Of a stretch of 64,000 nucleotides of DNA, positions 12,470 through 22,152 are shown in pieces. Position 1 is the first letter of the stretch. The number at the start of each line of letters is the position of its first letter. The stretch comes from Lunularia cruciata (Eukaryota; Streptophyta; Marchantiopsida; Lunulariales; Lunulariaceae), in contig OX419762.1 in the NCBI GenBank assembly GCA_948567375.1, positions 1,679,001 through 1,743,000 of the forward strand. The letters are read 5' to 3'. Below the pieces are notes generated by a model. The model worked only from the letters and a program-made list of their open reading frames with translations, ran no database searches and was not told where the DNA came from. Made by a program: the position numbers and the translations under genes.

Positions 12470-12907
12470 TATAACAATATGGAGTTTAACAATGAAGTTA
12501 GTCAGGGCCAACAAAGTAGCAAATAGGGCAAATTAGCCTAGAATACTCCAAAAATATCTAAGAAGCTTATTGGGAAGATTATTGACTAGCTTAGCTTGCA
12601 CCCTAAGTAAGTAACTTCTAGAAAGAAGTTTTTAGAAGCTTCCAACTAGCTTAGCTTGCAAGCCAAGTAGGTGGCTTCTAGAAACAAGCTTCTTGAGAAG
12701 TTTCTTGAGAAGCTTTCTTGATTAACTTGGCTTGCACTCCAAGAAAGTGGCTCAAGGAAACTTCTTGAGAAGCTTCTCAAGAGCCTTGTATGCTCCCTAT
12801 AAATATGAGAGCCAAAGTTCATGCTAGGATTTGGAGTTTCACTCATTCAAGTGTCCCAATGTGAGCTTCTATTCTCCTATTTCTCTCCTTGATCTTGATA
12901 GTTGACA
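12470..12907 (+). repeat. E1 5' LTR (L1 family)
   Basis: It matches 17750-18162 over its length and ends just before the primer site. The start is inferred from alignment with the two other L1 LTRs (TGTAACAATATGG-like). The U3 consists largely of three 60-75 base repeats rich in the palindrome AGAAGCTTCT. A TATA box (TATAAATA) is at 12798-12805, about 100 bases from the LTR end. Confidence 0.85.
12798..12805 (+). promoter_or_regulatory. TATA box in E1 5' LTR
   Basis: TATAAATA lies in CCCTATAAATATGAGAG, the usual distance from the LTR end. The 3' LTR has a mutated version (TATAATTA) and the E2 3' LTR has lost the region. Confidence 0.65.
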
Positions 12908-12908
12908 T

Positions 12909-12920
12909 TGGTATCAAAGC
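12909..12920 (+). other. E1 primer-binding site (tRNA-iMet type)
   Basis: TGGTATCAAAGC starts two bases after the LTR and differs by one base from the common plant primer site TGGTATCAGAGC, complementary to initiator tRNA-Met. Confidence 0.85.
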
Positions 12921-14110
12921 AAGAATGGAATGAATGGAATTTATGGACCACCAAATCCATTTTTGCCAAACTATTGAGATTTTTGTGCCCAAGCACTACC
13001 CAAGAATCATTTGATACAATTCATCATCTCACGCCTTAGAAAAGATTTTACAAATACAATTTCCTTGTCTGAGGGTCCCTTAGTACTTCTAATTGTAACT
13101 TATGGAGAACGATGGATGTGTTGCATCTATGTATTAATAAATTAGATAGATTGGGGGTGGTATGATAGAGTAATAACCATAGCGGCAATGCCCGAGGTTG
13201 TCATTGCTATGCAACAACAAATTGAGCACCTTACTTGATTGTTGGATGAATGAGATCGTTGACAATAAGAGCATGTAGGGAGAGTACCAATTCAAGAAGG
13301 GTTGACCAAAGCCAGTTTCCAAAACCCAAGGTTTTCAAAGGCAAGAATCTTCCAAGTGCAGCAGAGAATTTTATGTTTGATTGCAAATGTTATTTCAAGG
13401 CCACCAATCTTCAAAAAAAACAAAAATAGATTCTCTTGGCTTCCAACCAATTAGATGGAGTAGCAAAACTATGGTGGTGATTCAGAGAGTGGAGCAAGCT
13501 GATTGGAAAATTTTTGCACCAATCTTGACATGAGAAAAATTCAAGAGTGCAATAATTGGTTGATCTTAAGCTATAAATGTTGCACGAGCCACACGAGCTG
13601 CACAAGATAAGTTGACGGAGTTGAAGTAGATTAGCTTTGTAAGGAGCTACATCACACAATTCTAGAACATCATCATGCAAATTCTAGATATACAAGAAGG
13701 TGATATTTTGGATTGATTTGTGAGGGGCTTGAAATCACGAACCAAATTGGAGGTGACCATGGAAGAGTCACAAAATGTGGAAGAAGCCATGTAGTTGGCT
13801 AAGCGCTTTGATTTCTTGGTTGCGATAACTTGGTCTCAACCTTGACCTACATAAAACCTACCAATACATTACACACGGGTGGAAGAACCAACAATAATGG
13901 AGATTGATGTTGTTCAACTGAGACCACTTGGTACAATGGATAGAGAAAGATTGCAACATAATGGTGTTTGTTTTTATTGTCACCAAGTTGGACATCACAT
14001 TACTTAATGTCCACTTAGGAATGGACGACCTCAACAAATTGCCCAGATGGAATCTATGGAGCATACTAATTAGGGAAACAATGAATCTTAATAAGAGATT
14101 TTGAGCCACC
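12921..14110 (+). pseudogene. E1 gag remnant
   Basis: Fragments of a plant gypsy gag are visible, including a segment around 13335-13500 with the F-x-A-x-L and LASNQLDGVAKLWW pattern of the capsid-like domain. The zinc knuckle at 13969-14010 reads C-F-Y-C-x4-H-x4-C, with a stop just before the last Cys. Several stops and shifts break the frame. E2 carries the same region at 43600-45500. Confidence 0.75.
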
Positions 14111-14120
14111 TACTAGGAAC

Positions 14121-14477
14121 TTGGTTGGTTCCAATGGGATTGAAGGCTCGACCTATGCAAGTTTGCTTCACTTGCAAGGTACAATATCTTATTGTAGTTG
14201 TAGGATTTTGGTTGATTCGAGAAGTTCAAAGAATTGCATGTATATAAAATTAGCAAAGGAATTATGTATTCCTATCAAACCAATAATTAGAAGTAGATTG
14301 ATGATGGCAGATGGTAGAAAGGGTTTTGCATCTTGTACCTCATATCTTGTTACCTTCAAGATTGGGAAGGATTATTTGGAATGTATGAGGTTTGTAGTGG
14401 CATCTTTGCACTATGATATCATTCTAGGACTACCTTGGCTTGAACGTCATAAGGTTCAATTTAATTGGACCCAATGA
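14121..14477 (+). pseudogene. E1 aspartic protease remnant
   Basis: A 118-codon open frame with the retropepsin layout: ILVDSRSSKN near residue 30 is the active-site D-S/T-G motif with Gly replaced by Arg, and YDIILGLPWLERHKVQFNW closes the domain. The changed active-site Gly suggests loss of activity. Confidence 0.8.
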
Positions 14478-14560
14478 CAAATTCAAGTACAACACCAAGG
14501 TAATAATGTATGATTAGGTTGTCTGGCACCTTTGAGTAAGACATCTAAGAATAGTCAATT

Positions 14561-14797
14561 CCAAGATGGGAAGTTTGTAAGGAAAGCAACCATAGAGCAA
14601 GCTTTGAAGGAAGAGAAGTCCCAAGATGGGAATTTTGTAAGGAAAGAGCCATAGAGCAAGCTTTGAAGGAAGTGAAGTCTCAAGAAGGGAAGTTTGTCAA
14701 GAAAGAAGCCATAGAGCAAACCTTGAAGGAAGATAAGTCCCTAGATGAAAAGTTAGTCAATGAAGCAGCTATAGAGCAAGGTTAGGAAGAAAATAAG
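14561..14797 (+). repeat. Four 60-bp tandem repeats in the E1 protease-RT linker
   Basis: Units start near 14561, 14621, 14680 and 14740. Each codes for about 20 residues on the theme QDGKFV-RKA-IEQALKEEK. The matching place in E2 (near 49710) has a single unit, so the array expanded in E1 or its lineage. Confidence 0.85.
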
Positions 14798-14869
14798 TCT
14801 ATTTTTCGGTGTAGATCAAGCTGATTGCACAAGGAGAATCTGAGGAGAGTCAAGAGCCTCATTGAGCAA

Positions 14870-15720
14870 TGGTTGATCAAATAGTTCAAGAGTTTGCGGA
14901 TGTGATTTTAGATGATCTGCCAAAGGGATTACCCTTTGATTGTGGTATGCCCTTCAAGATTGAGTTATTACCAAGGAGTACTCCAATGAATATACCAATC
15001 TACTAGCTCTCACCAATGGAGTTGTAGGAGTTGTGAGCAACACTTACAGAGTTGTTGGAGAAGGATTTCATAGTACATTTCCATGGAGAGCACCGGAACT
15101 ATTTGTTCCAAAGAAAGATAGAGAACTTTTATTTCTATATTGATTAATGTTGGCTCAATAAACATACAATGAATAATGCATACCCCTTGCCTCAAATTGA
15201 TGACTTGCTTGATCAATTGAGAGGAGCACAATACTTCTCCAAGTTGAATCTTTGTAGTAGTTATTGGAAAATCCCTATTGGTAGGGAGGATGTGCAAAAT
15301 ATTGCCTTTTGCACAAGTTATAGACATTTTGCCTTTTGTGCTCACTAATGCTCCAATAGTCTTCATGGATCAGATGCAATAGATGTTGGATGGACTGTTG
15401 GATTGGTACGTGGTGGTGTTCTTGGATGATATCTTAATCTATAGCAAGACAAAGGTAGAACATGTGAATCATGTGCAGGAAGTCCTAAGACGACTACGAC
15501 AATGGAAGTTTTATTGCAAGAAGTCAAAGTGTGCTTTTTGGCAAAAAGAAGTTACCTTCTTGCATCACAAGATCTCATCGGAGGAGATCAAGATGGAAGT
15601 AGAGAAAATCAAGGCTATTATTGATTGTACTCCAAAGGATGCTACTAAAGTACAAGCATTTGATAGATTGGCTAGTTTTACCGATGGTTCATCTATTATT
15701 ATGCTCATGTGGCCACACCA
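14870..15720 (+). pseudogene. E1 reverse transcriptase remnant
   Basis: Gypsy RT blocks appear in order: the N-terminal P-F-D-C/PFKIELLP region (about 14930), YPLPQIDDLLDQLRGAQYFS (15181-15240), KLNLCSSYWKIPI, and the catalytic VVVFLDDILIYSKT (about 15410-15450) holding the two catalytic Asp residues. The last part, 15383-15724, is one open frame running into the connection domain. Stops in the first half make it non-functional. Confidence 0.85.
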
Positions 15721-15789
15721 TTGATTGATCTCTTGGAGAAGAACTTGAGCTTTCAATGGACCAACAAGCATGAAGAATCATTCTAAACA

Positions 15790-16180
15790 TTGAAACATAT
15801 GGTGTCTCCAAGACCAATTCTTCAACCATATGATCCTCAACTACCATGTATGGTTGATTTTGATGCTATTAACTTAACAATTGAAGCCGTGTTGCAACAA
15901 GAATTCACAGATGGATTGCATCCTATTGCCTTTGTGTCTTGTAGACTAAATATAATGGAAAGGAATTACTCTGCTTAGGATCAAAACCACTAGCAATGGT
16001 ATATGCCACTAAGATATAGAAGCATTATCTCTTGAGGAAACAAGTGGTCATGCAAATTGATCACAAGCCTTGTTGTAGACATTACATTTGGAACATATGA
16101 AGAGTTGACATGATGGGAGGAATAACTACAGTTGTTTGACATCAAACTTGATCACAAATTTGGTTGGTTCAATGTCATCC
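15790..16180 (+). pseudogene. E1 RNase H remnant
   Basis: The open frame 15790-15978 carries PILQPYDPQLPCMVDFDA, with the first RNase H Asp in its position, then FVSCRLNIMERNYS. It corresponds to 51307-51678 in E2, which is better preserved. Confidence 0.75.
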
Positions 16181-16439
16181 TTGATGCCTTATCATAGTGA
16201 CCTGATTTGAAGTCTCCTCCTTTCATCACAACGGCAATTATGATAATGTCAGTCAACTCCAAAGGCTAAACTAAGTTTTGAATAACTCTACAACAAGAAT
16301 CCATTCTTTCATATAGTACAAGGTCATCTTGCAACATGTAGAAAGGAGTACAACATCTTCTCCTAAAAGGAAGGCCTTCTATTCTATGAGAATCAGGTCT
16401 ATATTCTAGCCAAGGATGATCTCTAACTTGTGCGCCTCC

Positions 16440-17063
16440 AAAAGCCCATGACTTACCAATTGCGGGTCACATGGGTGTGGACAAGACCTTGGATAACCTC
16501 CAATACCAATGGTGGTGGTCCAACATGACATGAGATATTTGGGAGTTTGTGTTTGATTGTGTGAAAGCTACCAACACAACAAGGCCAATAACCAAAAATT
16601 GAGTGAACTCCTTCAACCATTCCCCATTCCATCTCTTTGTTGGGAACATATAAGCTTAGATCTCATCAAATCCTTGCATAAGACAAATAAATGTCATACA
16701 ACAATTGTGGTGTTTGTGGATAAGGTTAGTAAGCAAATCCATTTGGCACCAACCGTTGATATTGTGGATGCTCGAACATTGGCAAAAATCTACTTTGATA
16801 ATGTATTCAAGCATCATGGGATGCCACGTGTTTTCATCTCTAACCATGATCCTCACTTCATTGGAAAGTTTTGGCAAGCACTCTTCCAAATACTCGGCAC
16901 CAAGCTTACTTTGTCCATGGCCTACCATCCTCAAACTAATGGACAAACTGAACATGAAAATTGCACCTTGGAGAATATGCTTTGTGCCTTCGTCAATGTT
17001 CATCATACTAATTGGGATGAATATGTTGCAACTATGGAGTTTGCATATAATAATTCCAAATAG
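16440..17063 (+). pseudogene. E1 integrase remnant
   Basis: From about 16557 an open frame of 168 codons carries CESYQHNKANNQ (end of the zinc-binding domain), VVFVDKVSKQIHLAPT (first catalytic Asp), VFISNHDPHFIGKFW (second Asp) and LSMAYHPQTNGQTEHENCTL (catalytic Glu). The DDE order of a Ty3/gypsy integrase is therefore complete, although the element as a whole is dead. Confidence 0.88.
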
Positions 17064-17171
17064 GTAAGCATTGGATTCTCTTCTTTCTTCCTCAATTTTG
17101 GCCAAGATCCACTTGTTCCAGATTTATTTCCTGCTCTTCCTCTATCTCATGTCCCTCCTACTTCAACCTTC

Positions 17172-17749
17172 TTGACCACCATATCTCAATCCCTCCAACA
17201 AACCAAATCTCACCTCCTTGTTGCCCAAAATCTTCAAAAACAATATGCAGACCACTATTGTCATGATCTCACCTTTCAAGTGGGTGATAAAATCATGCTC
17301 TCATCTAGTAACCTACCCCTCCCATTTGATACCCAAGTCCATAAACTTACTCCTAATTGGATAGGACTCTTTGAGGTCACACATATAATTTCTCTTGTTG
17401 CTTATCAACTTGCCTTGCCTTGCCTTGTCATGCGCATCCACCCTATCTTTCATATTTCCAAGTTGAAACTCTTTGTCCTTAATCCATCTTCTTTCCCTTT
17501 CATGTCTAACCTCCTCCTCCCATCTCTATCAACAATCATGATGAATATGGAATTGATTGTATCCTTGCATGTTGCCATATTCAATGATGCCATTGTAAAC
17601 ATATGGAGTACAAGGTCCTTTGGAAAAGGTATTCCCTTCATGATGCCACATGGGAACCTCTTTCTCATCTTTATAATGCACAAATGGTCATCCAAGAGTT
17701 TGAAGCTTCAATGTTAATGAGGATATCACCAACTAGCGTTGGAGGAACA
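17172..17749 (+). pseudogene. E1 integrase C-terminus and chromodomain
   Basis: The frame 17172-17717 holds the post-integrase GPF/Y-like module (FQVGDKIMLSSSNLPLP, then LTPNWIGLFEVTHI). The overlapping frame from 17603 holds the chromodomain end, EYKVLWKRYSLHDATWEPLS. A frameshift of one or two bases lies between. The chromodomain guides integration into chromatin in chromoviruses. The E2 equivalent at 52990-53150 reads EYKVLWKGYPLHD. Confidence 0.82.
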
Positions 17750-18162
17750 TGTACAATATGGAGTTTAGCAACAAAGTTGGTTGGGGCCAACAAAGTATCA
17801 AATAGGCCAAATTAGCCTAGAATATTCCAAAAGTATCTAGGAAGCTTCTTGGGAAGCTTCTTGGCTAGTTTAACTTGCACCCCAAGTAAGTAGCTTCTAG
17901 AAGGAAGCTTTTAGAAGCTTCCAACTAGCTTAGCTTGCAAGCCAAGGAGGCGGCTTCTAGAAGGAAGCTTCTTGAGAAGCTTCTTGGTTAACTTGGCTTG
18001 CACTCCAAGAAAGTGGCTCAAGGAAGCTTCTTGAGAAACTTCTTGAGAGCTTTTTATGCTCCCTATAATTATGAGAGCCAAAGCTCATGCTAGGATTCGG
18101 AGTTTCACTCATTCAAGTGTCCCAATATGAGCTTCCATTCTCCTTAGTCTTGGTCTTTTACA
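17750..18162 (+). repeat. E1 3' LTR (L1 family)
   Basis: Begins TGTACAATATGGAG and ends TTTTACA; about 413 bases and clearly the partner of 12470-12907. It holds the same U3 repeat array with AAGCTTCTTGAGAAGCTT palindromes. Confidence 0.87.
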
Positions 18163-18251
18163 TATGAAATATGTCATTCATCAAACTCATGAAAATGGTT
18201 GGTAGATTAGTGAGGCCAAATGACATTACTAGGTACTCAAGTTGACCATAT
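18163..18251 (-). pseudogene. E3 RT sliver between E1 and X-A
   Basis: 89 bases of E3 RT coding sequence (minus strand) remain between two later insertions. The X-A target duplication CATAT is its last five bases. Confidence 0.6.
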
Positions 18252-18576
18252 TGTGACAACCCAACAAATTTTACTTTTGCGGCAATCAAGTAAGTAAAGT
18301 TTGTTCCCATAAAGATATAATTTAGAATTGGTCAAATACAAAGTAAATGTCACAAATGTGGTTCTTCTTGCTTTCTTCTTTAGTCTATCAGGTAGAAACC
18401 ACACCCAAAATAGAGTAACAAGCACTCAATCTTGACAACTTGTCACTAATTCACAAACTCATAATCACAACATAACAAATTTTGTCCAAACAAATCTTGA
18501 TTGTGATGATTCAGATTCTCCCAAAGATGGCACTTCATTGCAAAATGACTTTGCCCCAGAATTGTGTTCTACCCCT

Positions 18577-18800
18577 CCACTAAAGGCACAACTTCCTCAA
18601 TTGGAATTGATTCACATCAACACTACGCTGCACTCACAATTGTAGAATACTACCAACATTGCAATTCCTCTCAGATCTGTCAAGGCATCCACTAAAGGCA
18701 CAACTTCCTCAATTGGAATTGCTTCACATCAACACTACGCTGCACTCACAATTGCAGAATACTACCAACATTGCAATTCCTCTCAGATCTGTCAAGGCAT
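18577..18800. repeat. 112-bp nearly perfect tandem duplication in X-A
   Basis: Units 18577-18688 and 18689-18800 differ at about two bases. Copies B, D and E have one unit, so the duplication is recent relative to the insertion. Confidence 0.9.
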
Positions 18801-19149
18801 TGCTCCGATTGCACTTCACTCAAGATCAAACACACAAAATGAAGATCAAGGCCGTGGAATCCAACATCCAACAAACACATTGATTTGCACTTCAAAATTC
18901 TCCAAACACTCACAAATACAAACACAACATTGATACCCAAAATCAAGCTTAAGCGACGAGCATTGAAATCAACACTTTGCTTTATCTATCTTCAGAAATT
19001 ATGAATATTGAATAATATAACATTGCAAATGCCTCCTTTAAATAGTAGAGCAATCAATAGTTGCTAACAACTATATCATTCTACAACAACTATTCCTACT
19101 CGTACATCTAAAATGACAATGCACCTCTTCATATTTGCCTCTTCATATC

Positions 19150-21590
19150 TCAAATGTATGTCTACTCCGATCCGATGTCTACCTCTTCTTTGGCTTCCAA
19201 ACCTGATGATCTTCCTATCACTTCTTCTTCTTTGGATATATCTTCAACTAACAAATCCCTCACTATTTCTACTACTTCTTCACTATGAACTACAATTGAG
19301 ATCATGGTAACCTTTCTAACTCTTTATCTCCCGACCCACTCTTCTCTAAGGTCTCAAAGGACAACTTCAAAGGCACTTGTACTCCTACAGCTCTTACTTT
19401 GGACTTCTTCTCTTCCTTCACACTACTCCTAAATCTTTCTAACTCTAAATGCACTAAATCTAATTTGAGAATTATATTGTCTCCTACTTCCAACATCTTC
19501 CTATCTACTCTCTTGCTTAAATGAATTAGAAGAGTGTTCATATCTACATCCTTTGCTCTCTCCTTCCAAGTTTCATGCACAAGCAATTTTCAATTCATGC
19601 AGTCTTGTTTCCTCCAACCTTCCTTTAGCCTCCGTGCTCAGCATGGCCCGTAGTCTCCCAACAACTTCTCCCATTGATTCTGGTGCATACCCTAAGATTG
19701 CTCTACCTTCAGCTCTTCTTGGTACATCTTCAACTCATCTTCATACTCAGCAGCAAGCATCTTCTTCTCCTCCAAATATTGAGAACTCTATAGCTCAACA
19801 CTTCTTACCAAGTCTCTCAATCTTTCCTCCTCTTGATGTCAAATTGATAGCTCCTTTTCCATGCTTGATCTTTCCCTATTGCACTCTTCTTTAGGCTCTC
19901 TAACTCCTACTCCATCACTACTACCATTGACTTCACATGAATGCTTTCTATGAAAGCTTCATTGACTTCCTCTTTCATCTTTGTCAGCAACGTTGTCTGC
20001 TCCTTCAACTCTTTTGGCCTGACACTGCATCTCTCTTCCACTCTTCTCAAAACTCGCTTGCAAATTCTCTAAAGCCTTCTTCTTCAAGATTGTATCCACC
20101 CAAAGCTCCTCAACTTCTTCTTCTCTTTGGGCTACACTTTCCTACAATCCCTTCACTTCACCTATCAAATACTCCACCACCTGCAATTCATTATTCACCT
20201 TCACATGATCTTGCAGGATTACCTTCTATTGCACCTTCAGCAGCTCCAAGAATGGAGTCACAATCTGCATTAAATATTGTACTCCTCCAAAATTCTCTTT
20301 CATCTTTGGCTCCATTTTTGTACTTTGTCTCTTCCGCCGGTTCCTTCTCCTGAAGTCTCAATCTTTGTACTTTGAGCAATATTACATCCAAGCTTCCTTC
20401 TTCCTAACCGGCTGAACTTGATCCTGCAAGGTCTTCCATTGTGGCTTTCTTGTCTTTACCTCCCTTGTGATCTTCCTTCTTTGGCTCAGCCTCCATTTCC
20501 TCTAGTACTAGTTCTAAACAGGAATTATCTCATCCTCCCATATGGTCAATCATTGCATGAAAGGCTTCATCTTCTTTCATTTCAAACTGATTGCTGAACT
20601 TCCACTTCATCATCATTCTCACTTCCAGATTCCCCACTTTGTAGTGTGAGCTCCGCTTCTTCTGAGTCTCCTCCTCTAGACTTTGTCTCCCCTTCAGACT
20701 CTATTTCTAAAGTCTTCTCCTTCACCGCATTCTTACCTTGTAGAGTGAGTCTTTGGGTCTTTGGTTGTGTTGAAGGCAACACTTCCTCTTTGGGTTTAGT
20801 CTACTTCTTCATTGGACTTCTTCCTTCTTCTTGCTCTTGTTGTCCCATTCTGATGAAGAGATCATCACTAGCTTATAGGTGTGACATGTAGTGTTGCTCT
20901 TCTTCATCTGCTTCTCATCATAGGCCAGGATAGAAATGTGACACCATGCAATGCCTCTCCTCCGCTGTCATCAAATTCAACCCAAAGTAGAAGTGTGCTA
21001 CAAACAGTGCAAAATAATGTAGAGGCAAATCAGTTCTCCAATAGCTGATCATCACCCTCATTTGCTAGTGGAAGCACTTTGCCTAGTTCACCTTCACTCT
21101 TGCAAACATTTGGTGGAAGAAGATTGCTTGTTGCATGTTCATGTATGTTGTTTGTTGGGGTTTGAACATGGTTATTATTTCTCCTACAATGCTTTGTTTA
21201 ATCGGGTCACAATAGGACTCCACTTTATAACCATTAGTCGTATGCGGAGCAAAGAACAAATTTCAAAGTTCCGTAGTCTCCTCTACAATATCACACTTCC
21301 GATAGAAGGTGATCCCAGTTGCCTCTCTTGCTTCCTTCCCCAATACTAACTTCCAATCCAACTTAGTCCATCAAGTTGGATTTCCTCTCTTCTCCTTGAC
21401 TTCAGGGCCTTCTTCACAATTCCTAGCAGCTATCTCTACCATGATTCCTAAGAAACTAAAATTCCAATTCCATGCTAAAAATCTAATCCAAAGTCTATTC
21501 AAGACTTTGATTCTTGCTATGACATCTAACCTCCAAATTATGAAACTCCTCATTGTGAGTGCATTCTTGACCTTCTTCACCATGATTTGC
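19150..21590 (-). pseudogene. X-A reading frame (X protein, decayed)
   Basis: The longest conserved pieces are 21583-21371 (N-terminal block, 70 codons, with AWNWNFSFLGIMVEIAA) and 19586-19302 (C-terminal block with ETLEKSGSGDKELERL). The pieces between are Glu/Lys/Ser-rich with several shifts. Function is unknown. The order of blocks matches B, D and E. Confidence 0.65.
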
Positions 21591-22152
21591 TCTCTAGTTC
21601 TTTGGCACTAAAAAACTATTCCCTCTCTTGGATGCGACACTCTTACCCCTTCTAGACTTTGGAAAATTTCACTCTCAATTGGCTTCTTGACACGCATTAC
21701 TATAAGATGATGTATCAGAAGAACAAGATATCTACTTGACATATTTGATTTCCTCTTACGTAATTGCAATTTTATATTACCCCAAAGTGCAATCATTCTT
21801 TAGTCAATTTCAAAATCAACTCCCACTTCTTCTACGTGGTGGTTTCTTGTCACATTCAAGGCATTCTTCTCTTGCTTTTGCCATTTCTTGAAGTGTAATT
21901 TCTTGCCACATAGAAAGGTTGTTACATTGTCTTTGTATCGGTCTTTGCTTCTTGGTCCAAAGACAACCTTCTTTGGACTTGTCTCTTTGTACTCCCATCC
22001 AAGTACTTCCACTTTTTGACCCAAAGTTGACTTCTTTGGGTGTACTCTGAAGACACACCAATCCATTATTTCTTTCATAATTTGGCTTTCTAATTAACTT
22101 CTTCTTCAAAACTCTAACAAAACAGAAGAAAACAAAAAATGTAGGTACCACA

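Larger units (their letters stand above)
12470..18162 (+). mobile_element. E1: degenerate chromovirus (Ty3/gypsy) with two LTRs, inserted into E3
   Basis: A plus-strand element of 5.7 kb with L1-family LTRs at 12470-12907 and 17750-18162, a tRNA-Met-type primer site at 12909-12920, gag with a zinc knuckle, aspartic protease, reverse transcriptase, RNase H, integrase and a C-terminal chromodomain. The flanking pentamers are GATGA (left) and TATGA (right), 4 of 5 identical, consistent with an old target duplication. The LTRs have diverged visibly and every domain has stops or shifts, so it is inactive. It lies in opposite orientation to its host E3. Confidence 0.88.
18252..22152 (-). mobile_element. 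X-A: full-length copy of the X element (3.9 kb)
   Basis: Plus-strand ends are TGTGACAACCC and GTAGGTACCACA, with an exact 5-bp target duplication CATAT at 18247-18251 and 22153-22157. It splits E3 pol. Coding sense is minus, with the decayed X reading frame at about 19150-21590: the N-terminal block (WRLDVIARIKVLNRLW, FLAWNWNFSFLG), charged middle, coiled coils, and an EEVDIGS-like end near 19165. The conserved 3' tail (18252-19060) holds a TATA-like TTTAAATA box. No gag, protease, RT or integrase is visible. The tail carries a 112-bp tandem duplication not seen in other copies. Confidence 0.85.

Noticed and set aside
16656..17105. 149-codon minus-strand frame
   Set aside because: Mirror image of the E1 integrase; no codon pattern of its own.
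19113..20353. Plus-strand Ser/Leu-rich frames in X-A
   Set aside because: Antisense of the coiled-coil coding sequence of X.
18252..22152. X as a DNA transposon because its ends are weakly inverted (TGTGACAACCC / TGTGGTACCC)
   Set aside because: The inverted match is about 10 bases and imperfect, LTRs have such TG...CA ends too, the duplication is 5 bp, and no transposase motif is present. Not fully excluded.
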